This document shows, one piece after another, positions 44,059-53,103 of a stretch of 64,000 nt of DNA. The notes under the pieces are model-generated. The model had not been told where the DNA came from. It worked only from the letters and a program-made list of their open reading frames with translations, and did no database searches. The stretch's first letter is position 1; each line of letters starts with the position of its first letter. Source of the stretch: Bradyrhizobium sp. WD16 (GTDB taxonomy: Bacteria; Pseudomonadota; Alphaproteobacteria; Rhizobiales; Xanthobacteraceae); the NCBI RefSeq assembly GCF_024181725.1, contig NZ_CP028908.1:620001-684000 (forward strand), written 5' to 3'. Made by a program: the position numbers and the translations under genes.

Positions 44059-45012
44059 ATGAAAATCGTTGGTTTGGATAGCTTGATCTTCGGCGTCGAC
44101 GACGTTCCCGGCGCCGCCCGGTTCCTGGTCGACTACGGATTGACGCCCGTCGACGTTTCGGAAGCCGGAGGACGCTTCGAGGCGATGGACGGCACCTCGT
44201 TAATCATCACGCGCGACGACGATCCGCGGTTGCCCCCACCGCCTGCGCCGGGCTGCCGCCTGCGCAAGACCATGATGGGCGTCGCCGACAGCGCGGCGTT
44301 GCAGGCGGTCGCTGCGGAATTGCGCCGCGATCGCGAGGTCCGCGCCCTGCCAGACGGTTCGATCGAGTCGGTCGACGATTCGAATTTCGTCATCGGCTTT
44401 CGCGTGACCGTGCGTCGGCCCTTCGTGCTGCCCGGCGAAATGTTCAATGCCCCGGGCGGCGTGGTCTTCCGTCCGGTCAACAGCCTCGGTGTGCCACCGC
44501 CCGGGACGGCGATCCGCCCGCGATCGCTGTCGCACGTGGTCTACTTCGTCCCCGACGTGTTGAAGGCGGAGGCCTTCTACGTCAACCGGCTGGGATTTCG
44601 CTGCACCGATCGCTTCACTGCGACCGGACCGTTTCTGCAACCGGCGGGATCGCTTGACCATCACACCCATTTCCTGATCGGCGCACCACCGCAAATGCAC
44701 GGCGTGGAGCACTTCACCTTCCATTTCGGCGGTCCGTCGGAGATGATCGCCAACGGCTGCCGCTTCGTGGAAAAAGGCTATCAGGCGTTCTGGGGGCCCG
44801 GCCGTCACATCCTCGGCTCGAACTGGTTCTGGTACTTCAACAGCCCGTTCGCCTGTCACATCGAGATGGACGCCGACATGGATCTGCACGACGCCAGCTG
44901 GACGCCGCGCGAGGCTACCCTGTCCGCCGATACGTCGCAGACATTCCTTCTCAAGATGCGCAAGAAATGGACCCCGGGTCCAGGGATCCACGAAAATGGC
45001 GACTACGCCTGA
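44059..45012 (+). CDS. two-module VOC protein, extradiol-dioxygenase-like
   Basis: The 317-residue protein has two VOC modules, the size of a type I extradiol ring-cleavage dioxygenase. The C-terminal module carries the putative Fe ligands: His in LSHVVYF, His in GVEHFTF and Glu in CHIEMDAD. The linker carries Pro-rich turns (PPPPAPGC). A ring-cleaving role fits the presence of hydroxylase and hydrolase genes around it, but glyoxalase-like chemistry is also possible. The gene starts 23 bp after the hydrolase and overlaps the Rieske gene by 17 bp. Confidence 0.82.
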   Translation: MKIVGLDSLIFGVDDVPGAARFLVDYGLTPVDVSEAGGRFEAMDGTSLIITRDDDPRLPPPPAPGCRLRKTMMGVADSAALQAVAAELRRDREVRALPDGSIESVDDSNFVIGFRVTVRRPFVLPGEMFNAPGGVVFRPVNSLGVPPPGTAIRPRSLSHVVYFVPDVLKAEAFYVNRLGFRCTDRFTATGPFLQPAGSLDHHTHFLIGAPPQMHGVEHFTFHFGGPSEMIANGCRFVEKGYQAFWGPGRHILGSNWFWYFNSPFACHIEMDADMDLHDASWTPREATLSADTSQTFLLKMRKKWTPGPGIHENGDYA

Positions 45013-45364
45013 CGTGACGGTCGCAGGGCTGGTCCGGCTTTGCCGGGCCGACGAGATCGGCGAAGGCCGATCGCGCGGCTTCGATCCGCACGAGACCGGC
45101 GAGGACACGATCTTCGTCCTTCGCTCGGGCGGTGTGCTGCGGGGCTGGCGCAATGCGTGTCCGCATGTCGACGGTGCGCCGATGGCCTGGCGCCGGGACG
45201 CATACCTGAATGCCGACGGCACGCGCATCGTCTGCCACGCGCACGGGGCGGAATTTCTCCCCGATAGCGGGACATGCGTTCAGGGGCCGTGCATCGGCAA
45301 GAGACTGACCGCCGTGCCGATCGTCATCGATCGGTGCGGCGATCTCTGGGTCATGGAAAAATAA
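44996..45364 (+). CDS. Rieske-type [2Fe-2S] ferredoxin
   Basis: This 122-residue small Rieske protein has the cluster ligands in ACPHVDGAP and CHAHGAEF, giving the Cys-x-His...Cys-x2-His pattern. Such proteins carry electrons to Rieske oxygenases or occur as accessory domains. No oxygenase alpha subunit is encoded in this cluster, which is unusual; it may serve the FAD monooxygenase step or an oxygenase elsewhere. It overlaps the VOC gene end and is followed by the monooxygenase gene. Confidence 0.88.
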   Translation: MATTPDVTVAGLVRLCRADEIGEGRSRGFDPHETGEDTIFVLRSGGVLRGWRNACPHVDGAPMAWRRDAYLNADGTRIVCHAHGAEFLPDSGTCVQGPCIGKRLTAVPIVIDRCGDLWVMEK

Positions 45365-45401
45365 GACGCCGCAACGACGCGGTTTCGAGAGGAGGGACAC
45401 C

Positions 45402-46532
45402 TTGGCGGCAGTTCGCAGGGTTTTGACAATCGGCGGCGGATTTTCCGGTATGGCTGCGGCCATCCAGCTACGCAAAGCCGGCATCGACGTCGATCTCATC
45501 GAGGTCGATCCCAACTGGCGCCCTGAAGGGGCCGGTATCACCGTGAACGGTCCGACCCTGCGCGCGCTGGAGACGATCGGCGTCTTCGACGAGTTCGTCA
45601 GGCGGGGCTTCACCTCCAGCGGCGTCGATCTGTTCACGCCCAACGGGCAGAAGATCGGCGAGATTCCGACGCCCAAGGTCGCAGGTTCGGACGTTCCCGG
45701 CGGCGGCGGGATCATGCGGCCGGAGCTCGGACGAATTCTCTCCGACGCCACTCGCGCAAGCGGTGTCGCGGTTCGTGTCGGATGCACCTACACGGCGATC
45801 GAGCAGATGGGTGAGCAGGTGACCGTCGCCTTCACCGACGGAACGACCGAAACCTACGATCTGGTCGTCGCCGCCGACGGCGTCCACTCGAAAACGCGCG
45901 AACTGTTCTTCCCCGAGGTCAAGCCGCCGCAATACATCGGACAGGGCGTCTGGCGGGCGATCCTGCCGAGACCATCAGAGATCGTTCGTCCGCGCATGTG
46001 GCTGGGCGGCGCGGTGAAAGTCGGCGTGAACCCGGTCTCGCAGACGCATCTGTACATGTTCATCACCGAAGCGCGGCCGGAAAAGCTGCACGTCGATGCC
46101 AAGACCTGGCCCCAGCTCGTCGCCGGCATGATCGAGGCGTTCGGCGATCCGGTGCTTGCCGCGCTTCGTCCCCATCTCTTCGCCGCCGAGGCCGCGATCG
46201 ATTATCGGCCGCTCGCCAATCTTCTCGTGCCGGCACCGTGGAATCGTGGCCGGGTCATCCTGATCGGCGATACGGTCGCGGCGACCACGCCCCATCTGGC
46301 ATCCGGCGCCGGCATCGGCATCGAGAGCGGCATGGTTCTTGCGGAAGAACTCGCCAGGGCAGCGACCCTGCAGGATGCGTTCGACGGTTTCCATGCACGG
46401 CGCTGGGAGCGTTGCCGCATGGTGATCGAGAATTCGGAACGGCTCTGCAGGATCGAGATGGAGAACGGCGACAAGGCCGAGCATGGGAAAATCATGCGGG
46501 AGTCGGTCATCGCGCTGGCGCAGCCGATCTGA
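45402..46532 (+). CDS. FAD-dependent aromatic monooxygenase
   Basis: The 376-residue class A flavoprotein monooxygenase has the first FAD motif GGGFSGMAAAIQL, the DG block VVAADGVHSKTR and the second FAD motif ILIGDTVAATTPHLASGAG. Relatives hydroxylate phenols, pyridines and salicylates using NAD(P)H. The start is a TTG at 45402 with GAGAGGAGGG upstream; no ATG is near. It lies centrally in the operon and would supply the hydroxylated ring for cleavage. Confidence 0.9.
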   Translation: MAAVRRVLTIGGGFSGMAAAIQLRKAGIDVDLIEVDPNWRPEGAGITVNGPTLRALETIGVFDEFVRRGFTSSGVDLFTPNGQKIGEIPTPKVAGSDVPGGGGIMRPELGRILSDATRASGVAVRVGCTYTAIEQMGEQVTVAFTDGTTETYDLVVAADGVHSKTRELFFPEVKPPQYIGQGVWRAILPRPSEIVRPRMWLGGAVKVGVNPVSQTHLYMFITEARPEKLHVDAKTWPQLVAGMIEAFGDPVLAALRPHLFAAEAAIDYRPLANLLVPAPWNRGRVILIGDTVAATTPHLASGAGIGIESGMVLAEELARAATLQDAFDGFHARRWERCRMVIENSERLCRIEMENGDKAEHGKIMRESVIALAQPI

Positions 46533-46603
46533 GCCGCGGGGCCGGGCGCGCAGCCCGCGCCCGCGCCTTGTCCTGCCGAAACTCAACTCAAGAACAAGGG
46601 GGA

Positions 46604-47773
46604 ATGGAAATGCCATCGACAACGGAAAGCTGGTCGGGCCGCCTTTCACTGATGGTGGCGCACTGCGCCGGCATGGTCGACCTCGTCGCCTTGCCAGTCT
46701 GGGTCGGCGCCCTGATCGCGCAATACAAGTTCGCACCTCAGCAGGCGGGCGGGCTGGCAACGCTGTTCCTTACCGGCGCGGTGCTCAGCAGCCTGTTCTT
46801 TGCGCCGCGCCTCAACCGGATGAATGCGCGGCTGTCGGTGGTCGGCGGCTTCGCGTTGGCCGCGACTGCCTTCTTCGCCGCGATATGGGTCGCGAGTTTC
46901 CCGATGCTTGCGGTGCTGCACCTGCTTGCGGGCGCTTCGGCCGCTTGTGGCCTCAGCTTCACGCATGGGACGATCGCGCGCAGCGCCAATCCGCATCGCC
47001 TGTTTGCGATCGTCGGCATGTCGCTGGGCATCTTCGCTATCGTCTTCCTCGGTGCGACGCCGAATCTGATCGCAGCCTTCGGCGGGCGCGCGCTGTTCGC
47101 GGTGTTCTCGGCCATCATGGCGGTCGCCGCGATCGTCGCCGCGATTTCGTTTCCTGCCGCCGTCGCGCGTGACGACAGCTCGATGGCGGACGTCACTCGC
47201 CTGCCGCGGGCCGTGTGGTTCGGCGTCGCCGGGGTGAGCTGCATGGCGCTGACCCAGGCGATGATGTTCAGCTTCGTCGAGCGCATCGGCATCGACAGGG
47301 GTTTCGGCACCGAAGCGGTCACCGGCGTGCTGATCGCGCTGGGGCTGGTCAATCTCCTGCCCGCGCCCCTCGCGGCGGTGCTGGAAAGGAAGCTGTCGGC
47401 GAAGACGGTGGTGCTCGCGGGGCCGATCTGCCAGGCGATCTTCGCGGTGGCGATCACCTTCGGCAGCGGCTTTTTCGTTTATGCGATCCCGACGGCGCTG
47501 TTCGCCGCCGTGATGATCTTCACCCACACCTTCGCCTTCGGCCTGCTGTCGCGGCTCGACCCGACGGCGCGTGCGCTTGCGGGAACGCCCGCCATGCTGA
47601 TGATCGGAGCCGCGGTCGGCCCGATCCTCGGCGGTACGCTGGTTCAATCATTCGGCTACCAGGCGCTGGGACTTGGCGCGATCGTCATTTCGGCCATCGC
47701 GGTCCTGCTGTTCTCGAAAGTGTTCGCTGCGAGCGCGGGGGTCGCGGGTCCACGATCCCTGGAAATCGCCTGA
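46604..47773 (+). CDS. MFS permease
   Basis: The 389-residue inner-membrane transporter has about twelve hydrophobic segments in two six-helix halves. The MFS motif A is degenerate (FAPRLNRMNAR between helices 2 and 3). It probably takes up, or exports, the cluster substrate. Two ATGs are possible: 46604 and 46610. The AAGGGGG at 46594-46600 is better spaced from 46610. It is located between monooxygenase and cupin genes. Confidence 0.85.
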   Translation: MEMPSTTESWSGRLSLMVAHCAGMVDLVALPVWVGALIAQYKFAPQQAGGLATLFLTGAVLSSLFFAPRLNRMNARLSVVGGFALAATAFFAAIWVASFPMLAVLHLLAGASAACGLSFTHGTIARSANPHRLFAIVGMSLGIFAIVFLGATPNLIAAFGGRALFAVFSAIMAVAAIVAAISFPAAVARDDSSMADVTRLPRAVWFGVAGVSCMALTQAMMFSFVERIGIDRGFGTEAVTGVLIALGLVNLLPAPLAAVLERKLSAKTVVLAGPICQAIFAVAITFGSGFFVYAIPTALFAAVMIFTHTFAFGLLSRLDPTARALAGTPAMLMIGAAVGPILGGTLVQSFGYQALGLGAIVISAIAVLLFSKVFAASAGVAGPRSLEIA

Positions 47774-47791
47774 TCCCCGAAGAGAGAAGGA

Positions 47792-48376
47792 ATGACGATG
47801 TCGCTTTCACCAATTCGCCGCGTCGTGACAGCTCACGATGCGCACGGCGAGGCCGTGATCGCCGCCGACGGCTCCCTGCCGACGGTGGTCGAGCTCGCCG
47901 CGATTCCGGGCACCATCTTTCACGAGGTGTGGAGCACGGCAGCGACGCCCGTCGCCGTCGACAACGGACCGGACCCGACCATCGGCCCGCTGTGCCTGCC
48001 GCCCCCGGCCCACGGCACCCGCATCCGCTTCGTCGATATTCCGCCCGACACGCAGGACTTCCTCGAGCACGGCGCGGCGCGGATGAAGGATGCGTTCAGC
48101 CAGGTCGGCGACGTCCACGCCTCGACGGTGCGAGCAGACTCGCCGCATCCGTTGATGCATCGCACCGAGACCGTCGACTACGGGGTCGTCATCTCCGGGG
48201 AGATCACCCTGGTGCTCGACAAGGGCGAAGCGAACCTGAAAGCAGGCGACGTCGTGATCCAGCGTGGCACGAACCATGCGTGGGCCAACCGAAGCGGCAA
48301 GCCCTGCCGGATGCTGTTCATGCTCGTCGACGGGCAATTCAGCGAGGACGTCAATCCGTCGAGGCATGGCTCATGA
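47792..48376 (+). CDS. cupin-domain protein
   Basis: The 194-residue protein has its cupin in the C-terminal half: HPLMHRTETVDYGVVISGE (motif 1, read as HRTETVDYGVV) and LKAGDVVIQRGTNHAW (motif 2). This gives His, Glu and His ligands for one metal. The N-terminal 90 residues form a second, non-metal barrel-like part. Possible roles are dioxygenase, isomerase or decarboxylase on a carboxylated intermediate; none can be fixed. Its stop overlaps the next start by 4 bp (ATGA). Confidence 0.85.
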   Translation: MTMSLSPIRRVVTAHDAHGEAVIAADGSLPTVVELAAIPGTIFHEVWSTAATPVAVDNGPDPTIGPLCLPPPAHGTRIRFVDIPPDTQDFLEHGAARMKDAFSQVGDVHASTVRADSPHPLMHRTETVDYGVVISGEITLVLDKGEANLKAGDVVIQRGTNHAWANRSGKPCRMLFMLVDGQFSEDVNPSRHGS

Positions 48377-49404
48377 GACTTGCAACCTATGACGACGGGA
48401 CGAGCGACGGCCAGCTCGTCGTCGTTTCCAGGGATGTCCGGCGAGCGGTCGATGCGAGCGCGATCGCGCCCAATCTCCTGACGGCGATCCGCCTCTGGCA
48501 GTCGGTGGAAGCGCAGCTTCGCGCTCTCAGCGATCGGCTCGACGACGACCTGGTGGGTGACGCCGTGCCCTTCGATCCGGCGCGCTGCCTTGCGCCACTG
48601 CCGCGCGCGCCGCAATGGTGCGACGGATCGGCGTTTCTCAATCACGGGCGGCTGATGGATCTCGCCTTCGACAAGCCGCCGATCCCGGATTTCGACGCGG
48701 TGCCGGTGATGTACCAGGGGGCAAGCGACGATTTCCTCGGGCCGCAGGTCGACGTGCCATTCGTGACCGAGGCGGACGGAATCGATTTCGAGGGCGAGTT
48801 CGGCGTGATCGTCGATGACGTGACGATGGCGACGCCGGCTTCGGCATGCGGCGGGCACATTCGCCTGCTGGTGCAGATCAACGACTGGAGCCTGCGCGCC
48901 ATCGGTGCGCGCGAGGTGCGAACCGGTTTCGGCTTTCTCCAGGCCAAGCCCTCGACGAGCTTCGCCCCGATCGCCGTGACGCCGGACGAGCTCGGCGACG
49001 CCTGGCGTGAGGAGCGCGTCGACATGCTGCTCGGCATTTGGCGCAACGGGGAACGGATCGGCGCGGCCTCGGGCCGCGAAATGGCATTCAGCTTCGCGGA
49101 TCTGATCGCGCACGCCGCGAGAACCCGCCGGCTCACCGCGGGCACGATCATCGGGTCGGGAACGGTGTCGAACGCCGATCGCTCCGTGGGTTCGAGCTGC
49201 CTTGCGGAGATACGAGCCAGCGAAATGATCGACCATGGTGCGGCCAGGACGCCTTTCCTCAAATTCGGCGATCGTGTCTCCATGCAGGCGCTTTTCGCCG
49301 ACGGGCGGGACGGACCTTTCGGTCGCATCGACCAGACGGTCGTCGGAGCGGGCGAGCGCCACGAATCTGCCTCGCCTCGCTCATCCGGCCGCAGCGGCAT
49401 GTGA
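48373..49404 (+). CDS. fumarylacetoacetate-hydrolase family protein
   Basis: The 343-residue protein has the FAH catalytic domain (about 90-325). The metal-binding Glu residues are in FEGEFGVIVDD and the FAH signature is in LVQINDWSLRAIGAREVRTGFGF (read as INDWSLRAIGARE and FLQAKPSTSFAPI). Members hydrolyse C-C bonds of diketo acids or hydrate/decarboxylate oxo-dienoates, the late steps after ring cleavage. It is coupled to the cupin gene and followed after 4 bp by the epimerase-like gene. Confidence 0.9.
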   Translation: MRLATYDDGTSDGQLVVVSRDVRRAVDASAIAPNLLTAIRLWQSVEAQLRALSDRLDDDLVGDAVPFDPARCLAPLPRAPQWCDGSAFLNHGRLMDLAFDKPPIPDFDAVPVMYQGASDDFLGPQVDVPFVTEADGIDFEGEFGVIVDDVTMATPASACGGHIRLLVQINDWSLRAIGAREVRTGFGFLQAKPSTSFAPIAVTPDELGDAWREERVDMLLGIWRNGERIGAASGREMAFSFADLIAHAARTRRLTAGTIIGSGTVSNADRSVGSSCLAEIRASEMIDHGAARTPFLKFGDRVSMQALFADGRDGPFGRIDQTVVGAGERHESASPRSSGRSGM

Positions 49405-49408
49405 ACCG

Positions 49409-50329
49409 ATGCGCGTTCTGGTGACCGGCGCCGCGGGATTCATCGGCAGCGCGTTGTCGAGGTCGCTGATCCGCGACGCGGCCGTGCGTGACATCGTCGC
49501 CGTCGATCTGGCGGAGCGGCCGGCCTGGGCTGCAACCGGTCGGGTACGCTGGATTTGCGGCGGCATCGACGATCGCTCCGTCAGGGACAAGATCCTTCGC
49601 ACCGAATTCGATCGCGTCTTCCATCTCTCGAGTGTCCCCGGCGCGCTTGCGGAATCCGCCCCGCAGCTCGGACGTCGTGTCAACCTCGACGCTTCGCTCG
49701 ACCTCCTGGAGCAACTGGCCGGAACGTCTCGCTGCCCTCGCGTGGTCTATGCCAGCAGCATCGCGGTCTATGGTCCTTGCTCCGGCCCCGTCGGTTCGCG
49801 AACGCCGCCGCGTCCGGCGATTACCTACGGCGCGCACAAGCACATGGTCGAGATCGCCCTGGCCGACCACGTCAGGCGAGGCGAGATGTCGGGCATCTCG
49901 GTGCGACTGCCCGGCATCGTGGCCCGTCCCGGGCGCGCCACCGGCTTCGGCTCCGCCTTCATGAGCGAACTCCTGCACGCGCTCGCGGCCGGTGAGCCCT
50001 ATTGCTGTCCGGTGTCGCCGGCCGCCACCATGTGGTGGCTGTCGGTTGTCCAGGCGGTGAACAGCCTCATCCATGCCGGCGCCATCGCCCATTGCGGTGT
50101 CGTTCAGCTTCCCGCCCTGCGTCTCACCACGGCAGAGGTCGTCGAGGCGCTTGCCGAGGCCTTCGGAACCGAACGAGCGTTGCTTGTCGAGTACCGTCCG
50201 GATGACCGCATCGAGGCGACCTTCGGACGTTTCCCTGAGCTCGACGTCGCCGACGAGCGCGCCCTCGGCTTCGCCGACGACGGCTCGGCCGCGATGCTGA
50301 TCAGGAATGCGCTGGCCCAGGCAAACTAG
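49409..50329 (+). CDS. NAD-dependent epimerase/dehydratase family protein
   Basis: This 306-residue extended SDR has the coenzyme motif TGAAGFIGS, acidic VDLAERP, the FHLSSVPG block, the catalytic Ser/Thr region (VVYASSIAVYG) and Tyr-x3-Lys as YGAHK. The shape is close to D-erythronate dehydrogenase (DenD)-like enzymes, which oxidise sugar acids. Here it more likely handles an open-chain intermediate. It is the last gene of the cluster. A poor match with a sugar pathway and its operon place are the reasons. Confidence 0.88.
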   Translation: MRVLVTGAAGFIGSALSRSLIRDAAVRDIVAVDLAERPAWAATGRVRWICGGIDDRSVRDKILRTEFDRVFHLSSVPGALAESAPQLGRRVNLDASLDLLEQLAGTSRCPRVVYASSIAVYGPCSGPVGSRTPPRPAITYGAHKHMVEIALADHVRRGEMSGISVRLPGIVARPGRATGFGSAFMSELLHALAAGEPYCCPVSPAATMWWLSVVQAVNSLIHAGAIAHCGVVQLPALRLTTAEVVEALAEAFGTERALLVEYRPDDRIEATFGRFPELDVADERALGFADDGSAAMLIRNALAQAN

Positions 50330-50474
50330 GCTCACGACCACGACAGATCGCGCCGGCTCGGCGGCGGCAGGCCGGACTTCTCCGCATGCTCGGCAGCGAG
50401 AGCGCGATAGGCCCGCGCCCGGCCTGCGAGACAATTCCCGGAGAGAGACGCAACATGCCGTCCGCATGCGCGTT

Positions 50475-50552
50475 CCAATGCGGTGGGTCTGACGCTCGTT
50501 TCAGCATCGCAGCGGGTTCTTCATACGTGCGTCAGATCCAAAACCGCACTGG
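50475..50552 (-). repeat. single hairpin B, inverted
   Basis: The outer ends are CCAATGCGGTGG/CCGCACTGG, with arms around GTCTGACGCTCG and CGTCAGATCC. Unpaired bases on the right arm show it to be an inverted B element, as at 2619-2696. No A partner is present. It lies between the catabolic cluster and the convergent LysR gene; the rest of 50330-50554 has no gene. Confidence 0.85.
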
Positions 50553-50554
50553 AA

Positions 50555-51460
50555 TCATGGCGCGCGGTCCCGGCCGGATCCGCCACGGCCACGGCGCGGC
50601 GTCGACGTCCGCATGGCGTCGATGAAGGCCTGCGCGGCGCGGCTGGGCTCGCGGTTCGGCGCGGCGACGAGACCGAACACGCGCTCGAGCCGCGGCGACA
50701 GCTCGCCGATCCGCAGTCCGCGGCGGTTGTCGGGCAGGGTCGATTCCGGCACGAGGGCCATACCGGCGCCCTCGCGGACCAGGGCAATGGCGCTGGTGAA
50801 GTCGCGCACCTCGATCTGAACGTTGCGCAGCGGAGCACCGGCGGCGGCGGCGAGAGCGCGCGGGTTGACCGCGCAGCCGCCACTGGCGACGACAAAGGCT
50901 TCGCCGGCGAGATCGGAAAACGTCACCGCGGGCCGGCGGGCCAGACGATGGCCGGCCGGAAACACCGGTCTCCAGCTGTCGCGGCCGAGAATGGCTGCGG
51001 CACGCCCCCTCGCCGGATTGAGGACCACGCCGAGATCGATCTTGCCGGCCGCCAGCAGGCTCTCCACCTCACGGTCGTCGACCTCCAGCGCGGTCACGGT
51101 GATGCCGGGATACAGGGTGCGGAAGCGGTGCAAGGCGGCGGGCAGCAGCGCGGCGAAGACGCTGGGAAAGCCGGCGATCCGCAGCCGCGCCGCGTTGAGC
51201 CCGCGGGCGCCCTGGGCTTCGGTCCTCATGCGGCCAAGCGCGTCGAGCGCCGCGCGCGCATGATGGACGATTCGCTCCCCCGCGGCGGTGAGCTCTGCAC
51301 CTCGCCGCAGGCGCACCACCAGCGTGATCCCGAGCGTATCCTCCAGCGCCGCGACCGCCTGGCTGACGCCGGACTGCGTGACGCCGAGGGCGGCTGCCGC
51401 GGCGGTGAAGCTGCCGCAGTCGGCAAGGGCGACGAGGCTGCGCAGATGACTGATGTTCAT
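50555..51460 (-). CDS. LysR-type regulator next to gst
   Basis: The 301-residue regulator has a canonical HTH (LVALADCGSFTAAAAALGVTQSGVSQAVAALE, in part: SFTAAAAALGVTQSGVSQAV) and an effector domain with VRLRRGAELTAAGE at the linker. The C-terminal 20 residues are Arg/Gly-rich and may be disordered. It is divergent from the glutathione S-transferase gene across 132 bp. An A+T-rich stretch there presumably holds its operator. Confidence 0.92.
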   Translation of the reverse strand: MNISHLRSLVALADCGSFTAAAAALGVTQSGVSQAVAALEDTLGITLVVRLRRGAELTAAGERIVHHARAALDALGRMRTEAQGARGLNAARLRIAGFPSVFAALLPAALHRFRTLYPGITVTALEVDDREVESLLAAGKIDLGVVLNPARGRAAAILGRDSWRPVFPAGHRLARRPAVTFSDLAGEAFVVASGGCAVNPRALAAAAGAPLRNVQIEVRDFTSAIALVREGAGMALVPESTLPDNRRGLRIGELSPRLERVFGLVAAPNREPSRAAQAFIDAMRTSTPRRGRGGSGRDRAP

Positions 51461-51592
51461 ATTACCAATTCTAATGGCAGGATCTTCCTGCAGTAATTTT
51501 CCTTCTGATCGTCGCGATGTCAAATTCGGCGGCACCGGGCGGCGCGGCGCAGATCCGTCGCGCCTCGCGATCGACACCACAAGGAGTGCACG

Positions 51593-52207
51593 ATGAAGCT
51601 CTATTTCGCTCCCGAGACCTGCTCGCTGTCGCCGCACATCGTGCTGCGCGAACTCGATCTGCCGTTCGAACTCGTCCGCGTCGACAACCGGACCAAGCGG
51701 ACGGCCGACGGCGCCGATTTCCTCGCGATCAACCCCAAGGGCTATGTGGCGGCGCTTCGGCTCGACGACGGCGCCGTGCTGACCGAAGGCCCCGCCATCG
51801 TCCAGTATCTCTCCGATCTGAAGCCGCAGGCGGACCTTTCGCCGCCGAACGGCACGCTGGCGCGGGCGCGGGCGCAGGAATGGCTCAACTTCATCAGCAG
51901 CGAGATCCATGCGGCGTCCCATCCGCTGTTCAGCCCCGCCATGGCGGACGAAGCGAAGGCCGTGTTTCGCGACAAGCTGTGCCGGCGCTTGGACCTCGTC
52001 GCGGCGACCCTCGCCCGGCAGGATCATCTGATGGCCGAGGGCTTCGGCGTCGCCGACGCCTATCTCTTTACGGTCCTGCGCTGGATGAAGGGCTTCTCGA
52101 TCGACCTCGCGCACTGGCCGGCGATCGCGGCCTTCATGGAACGTGTCGGCGAGCGGCCGGCGGTGAAGGCGGCCCTGGCGGCCGAAGCCATGGCACCGTC
52201 GCCGTGA
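51593..52207 (+). CDS. beta-class glutathione S-transferase
   Basis: The 204-residue GST begins MKLYFAPETCSLSPHIVLRE (20 residues), with the beta-class Cys10 and the glutathione-binding NPKGYVAAL and EGPAIVQYLSD blocks. The C-terminal all-helical domain has the folding motif GFGVADAYLF. It conjugates or detoxifies electrophiles in the cytoplasm. The divergent LysR gene probably controls it. Its 3' end and downstream DNA are duplicated at 39887-40104. Confidence 0.93.
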   Translation: MKLYFAPETCSLSPHIVLRELDLPFELVRVDNRTKRTADGADFLAINPKGYVAALRLDDGAVLTEGPAIVQYLSDLKPQADLSPPNGTLARARAQEWLNFISSEIHAASHPLFSPAMADEAKAVFRDKLCRRLDLVAATLARQDHLMAEGFGVADAYLFTVLRWMKGFSIDLAHWPAIAAFMERVGERPAVKAALAAEAMAPSP

Positions 52208-52590
52208 CGACGATGCGACCACGTCGATTGGCGCGGCCCGCGCGGCGCAGCATCTTGTGCGGCCATCGCCGCTTGAAGCATTGACGACGACGGAGAGCGG
52301 GGCACCGCCACCCGCTCCGTCCCCGTGCGCGAGAGCGGGCACACCGGCGGTCGCCGCATTTCCCGCGTCATGGCCGGGCTCGTCCCGGCCATCCACGTCT
52401 TTCTTTTTGGCGAAGTCGCTCGAGACGTGACGCCCGGCACCGGTCTTCGGCTTCGACCCGGCACAATGGCTGGGCGCGCCGAAGCTTCTTAGCGAAGGCG
52501 GGCAAGGCCGGGCATGACGATGGAGACCGGGGCGAGAGCACGGGGCCGGCGCACATTCGCGAACCGGTGTCCGCTTCGCTGGAAAACGCT
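52208..52590. other. 383-bp intergenic region with palindromes
   Basis: The first 90 bp are shared with the duplicate at 40021-40104. Next come a GGCCGGGC/GCCCGGCC-type hairpin at about 52370-52395 and an element at 52474-52503 (GCGCGCCGAAGC...GCGAAGGCGGGC) related to the insertion in thiC. No gene is seen. Confidence 0.6.
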
Positions 52591-53103
52591 CTAATCGCCA
52601 ATGCCGTTCTTTTCGAGATCGATCATACGCACAATCATCGCGCGTTTGGGATCGAAGGGCAGATCCTCAAAGCCCCATCGCCGGTAATAGGCCCGCAGTT
52701 CGTCATCGAGCGGATGCGTGATGACACCGAGGCTCGCGACGTCTTGCGACGCGCACAGCGCCGCTTTGAGCGCAAACAGCAGGAGCGAGCGGCCGCGTCC
52801 TTGCCCGTGATCGTCCTTGTGAACCGCGAGTTGTCCAAGGAGCGTTGCCGGCAGGGGATCGGGCCGGTTTCGGCGCTGCGCCTTGGGGAGAAACTCCCGC
52901 TCGATCTGAGCCGCGCTCAACGTCACATAGCCGACGATGCGTCCGGTGGCGGCCTCGCAGGCCACATTGACGCGCGAGAGGCCCGCCACATGGTTGTGCC
53001 AGGCATGTCGCCGGAACCACACATTCAGGGAATCGCGACCGCAGTCGAACGCGCTGCGATCGTCGTCTTCGGCAAGGGGGCGTGGCGGCGTTACTTCCGC
53101 CAT
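52591..53103 (-). CDS. GNAT toxin of a TacTA-type toxin-antitoxin pair
   Basis: The 170-residue acetyltransferase-fold protein opens with PLAEDDDRSAFDCGRDSLNVWF, read in part as FDCGRDSLNVW, the signature of TacT/AtaT-type toxins. The acetyl-CoA loop is GQLAVHKDDHGQGRGRSLL, giving the Q/RxxGxG pattern. Family toxins acetylate aminoacyl-tRNA and stop translation. It starts inside the antitoxin gene end (13-bp overlap). The ATG at 53103 fits the family start. Confidence 0.9.
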   Translation of the reverse strand: MAEVTPPRPLAEDDDRSAFDCGRDSLNVWFRRHAWHNHVAGLSRVNVACEAATGRIVGYVTLSAAQIEREFLPKAQRRNRPDPLPATLLGQLAVHKDDHGQGRGRSLLLFALKAALCASQDVASLGVITHPLDDELRAYYRRWGFEDLPFDPKRAMIVRMIDLEKNGIGD

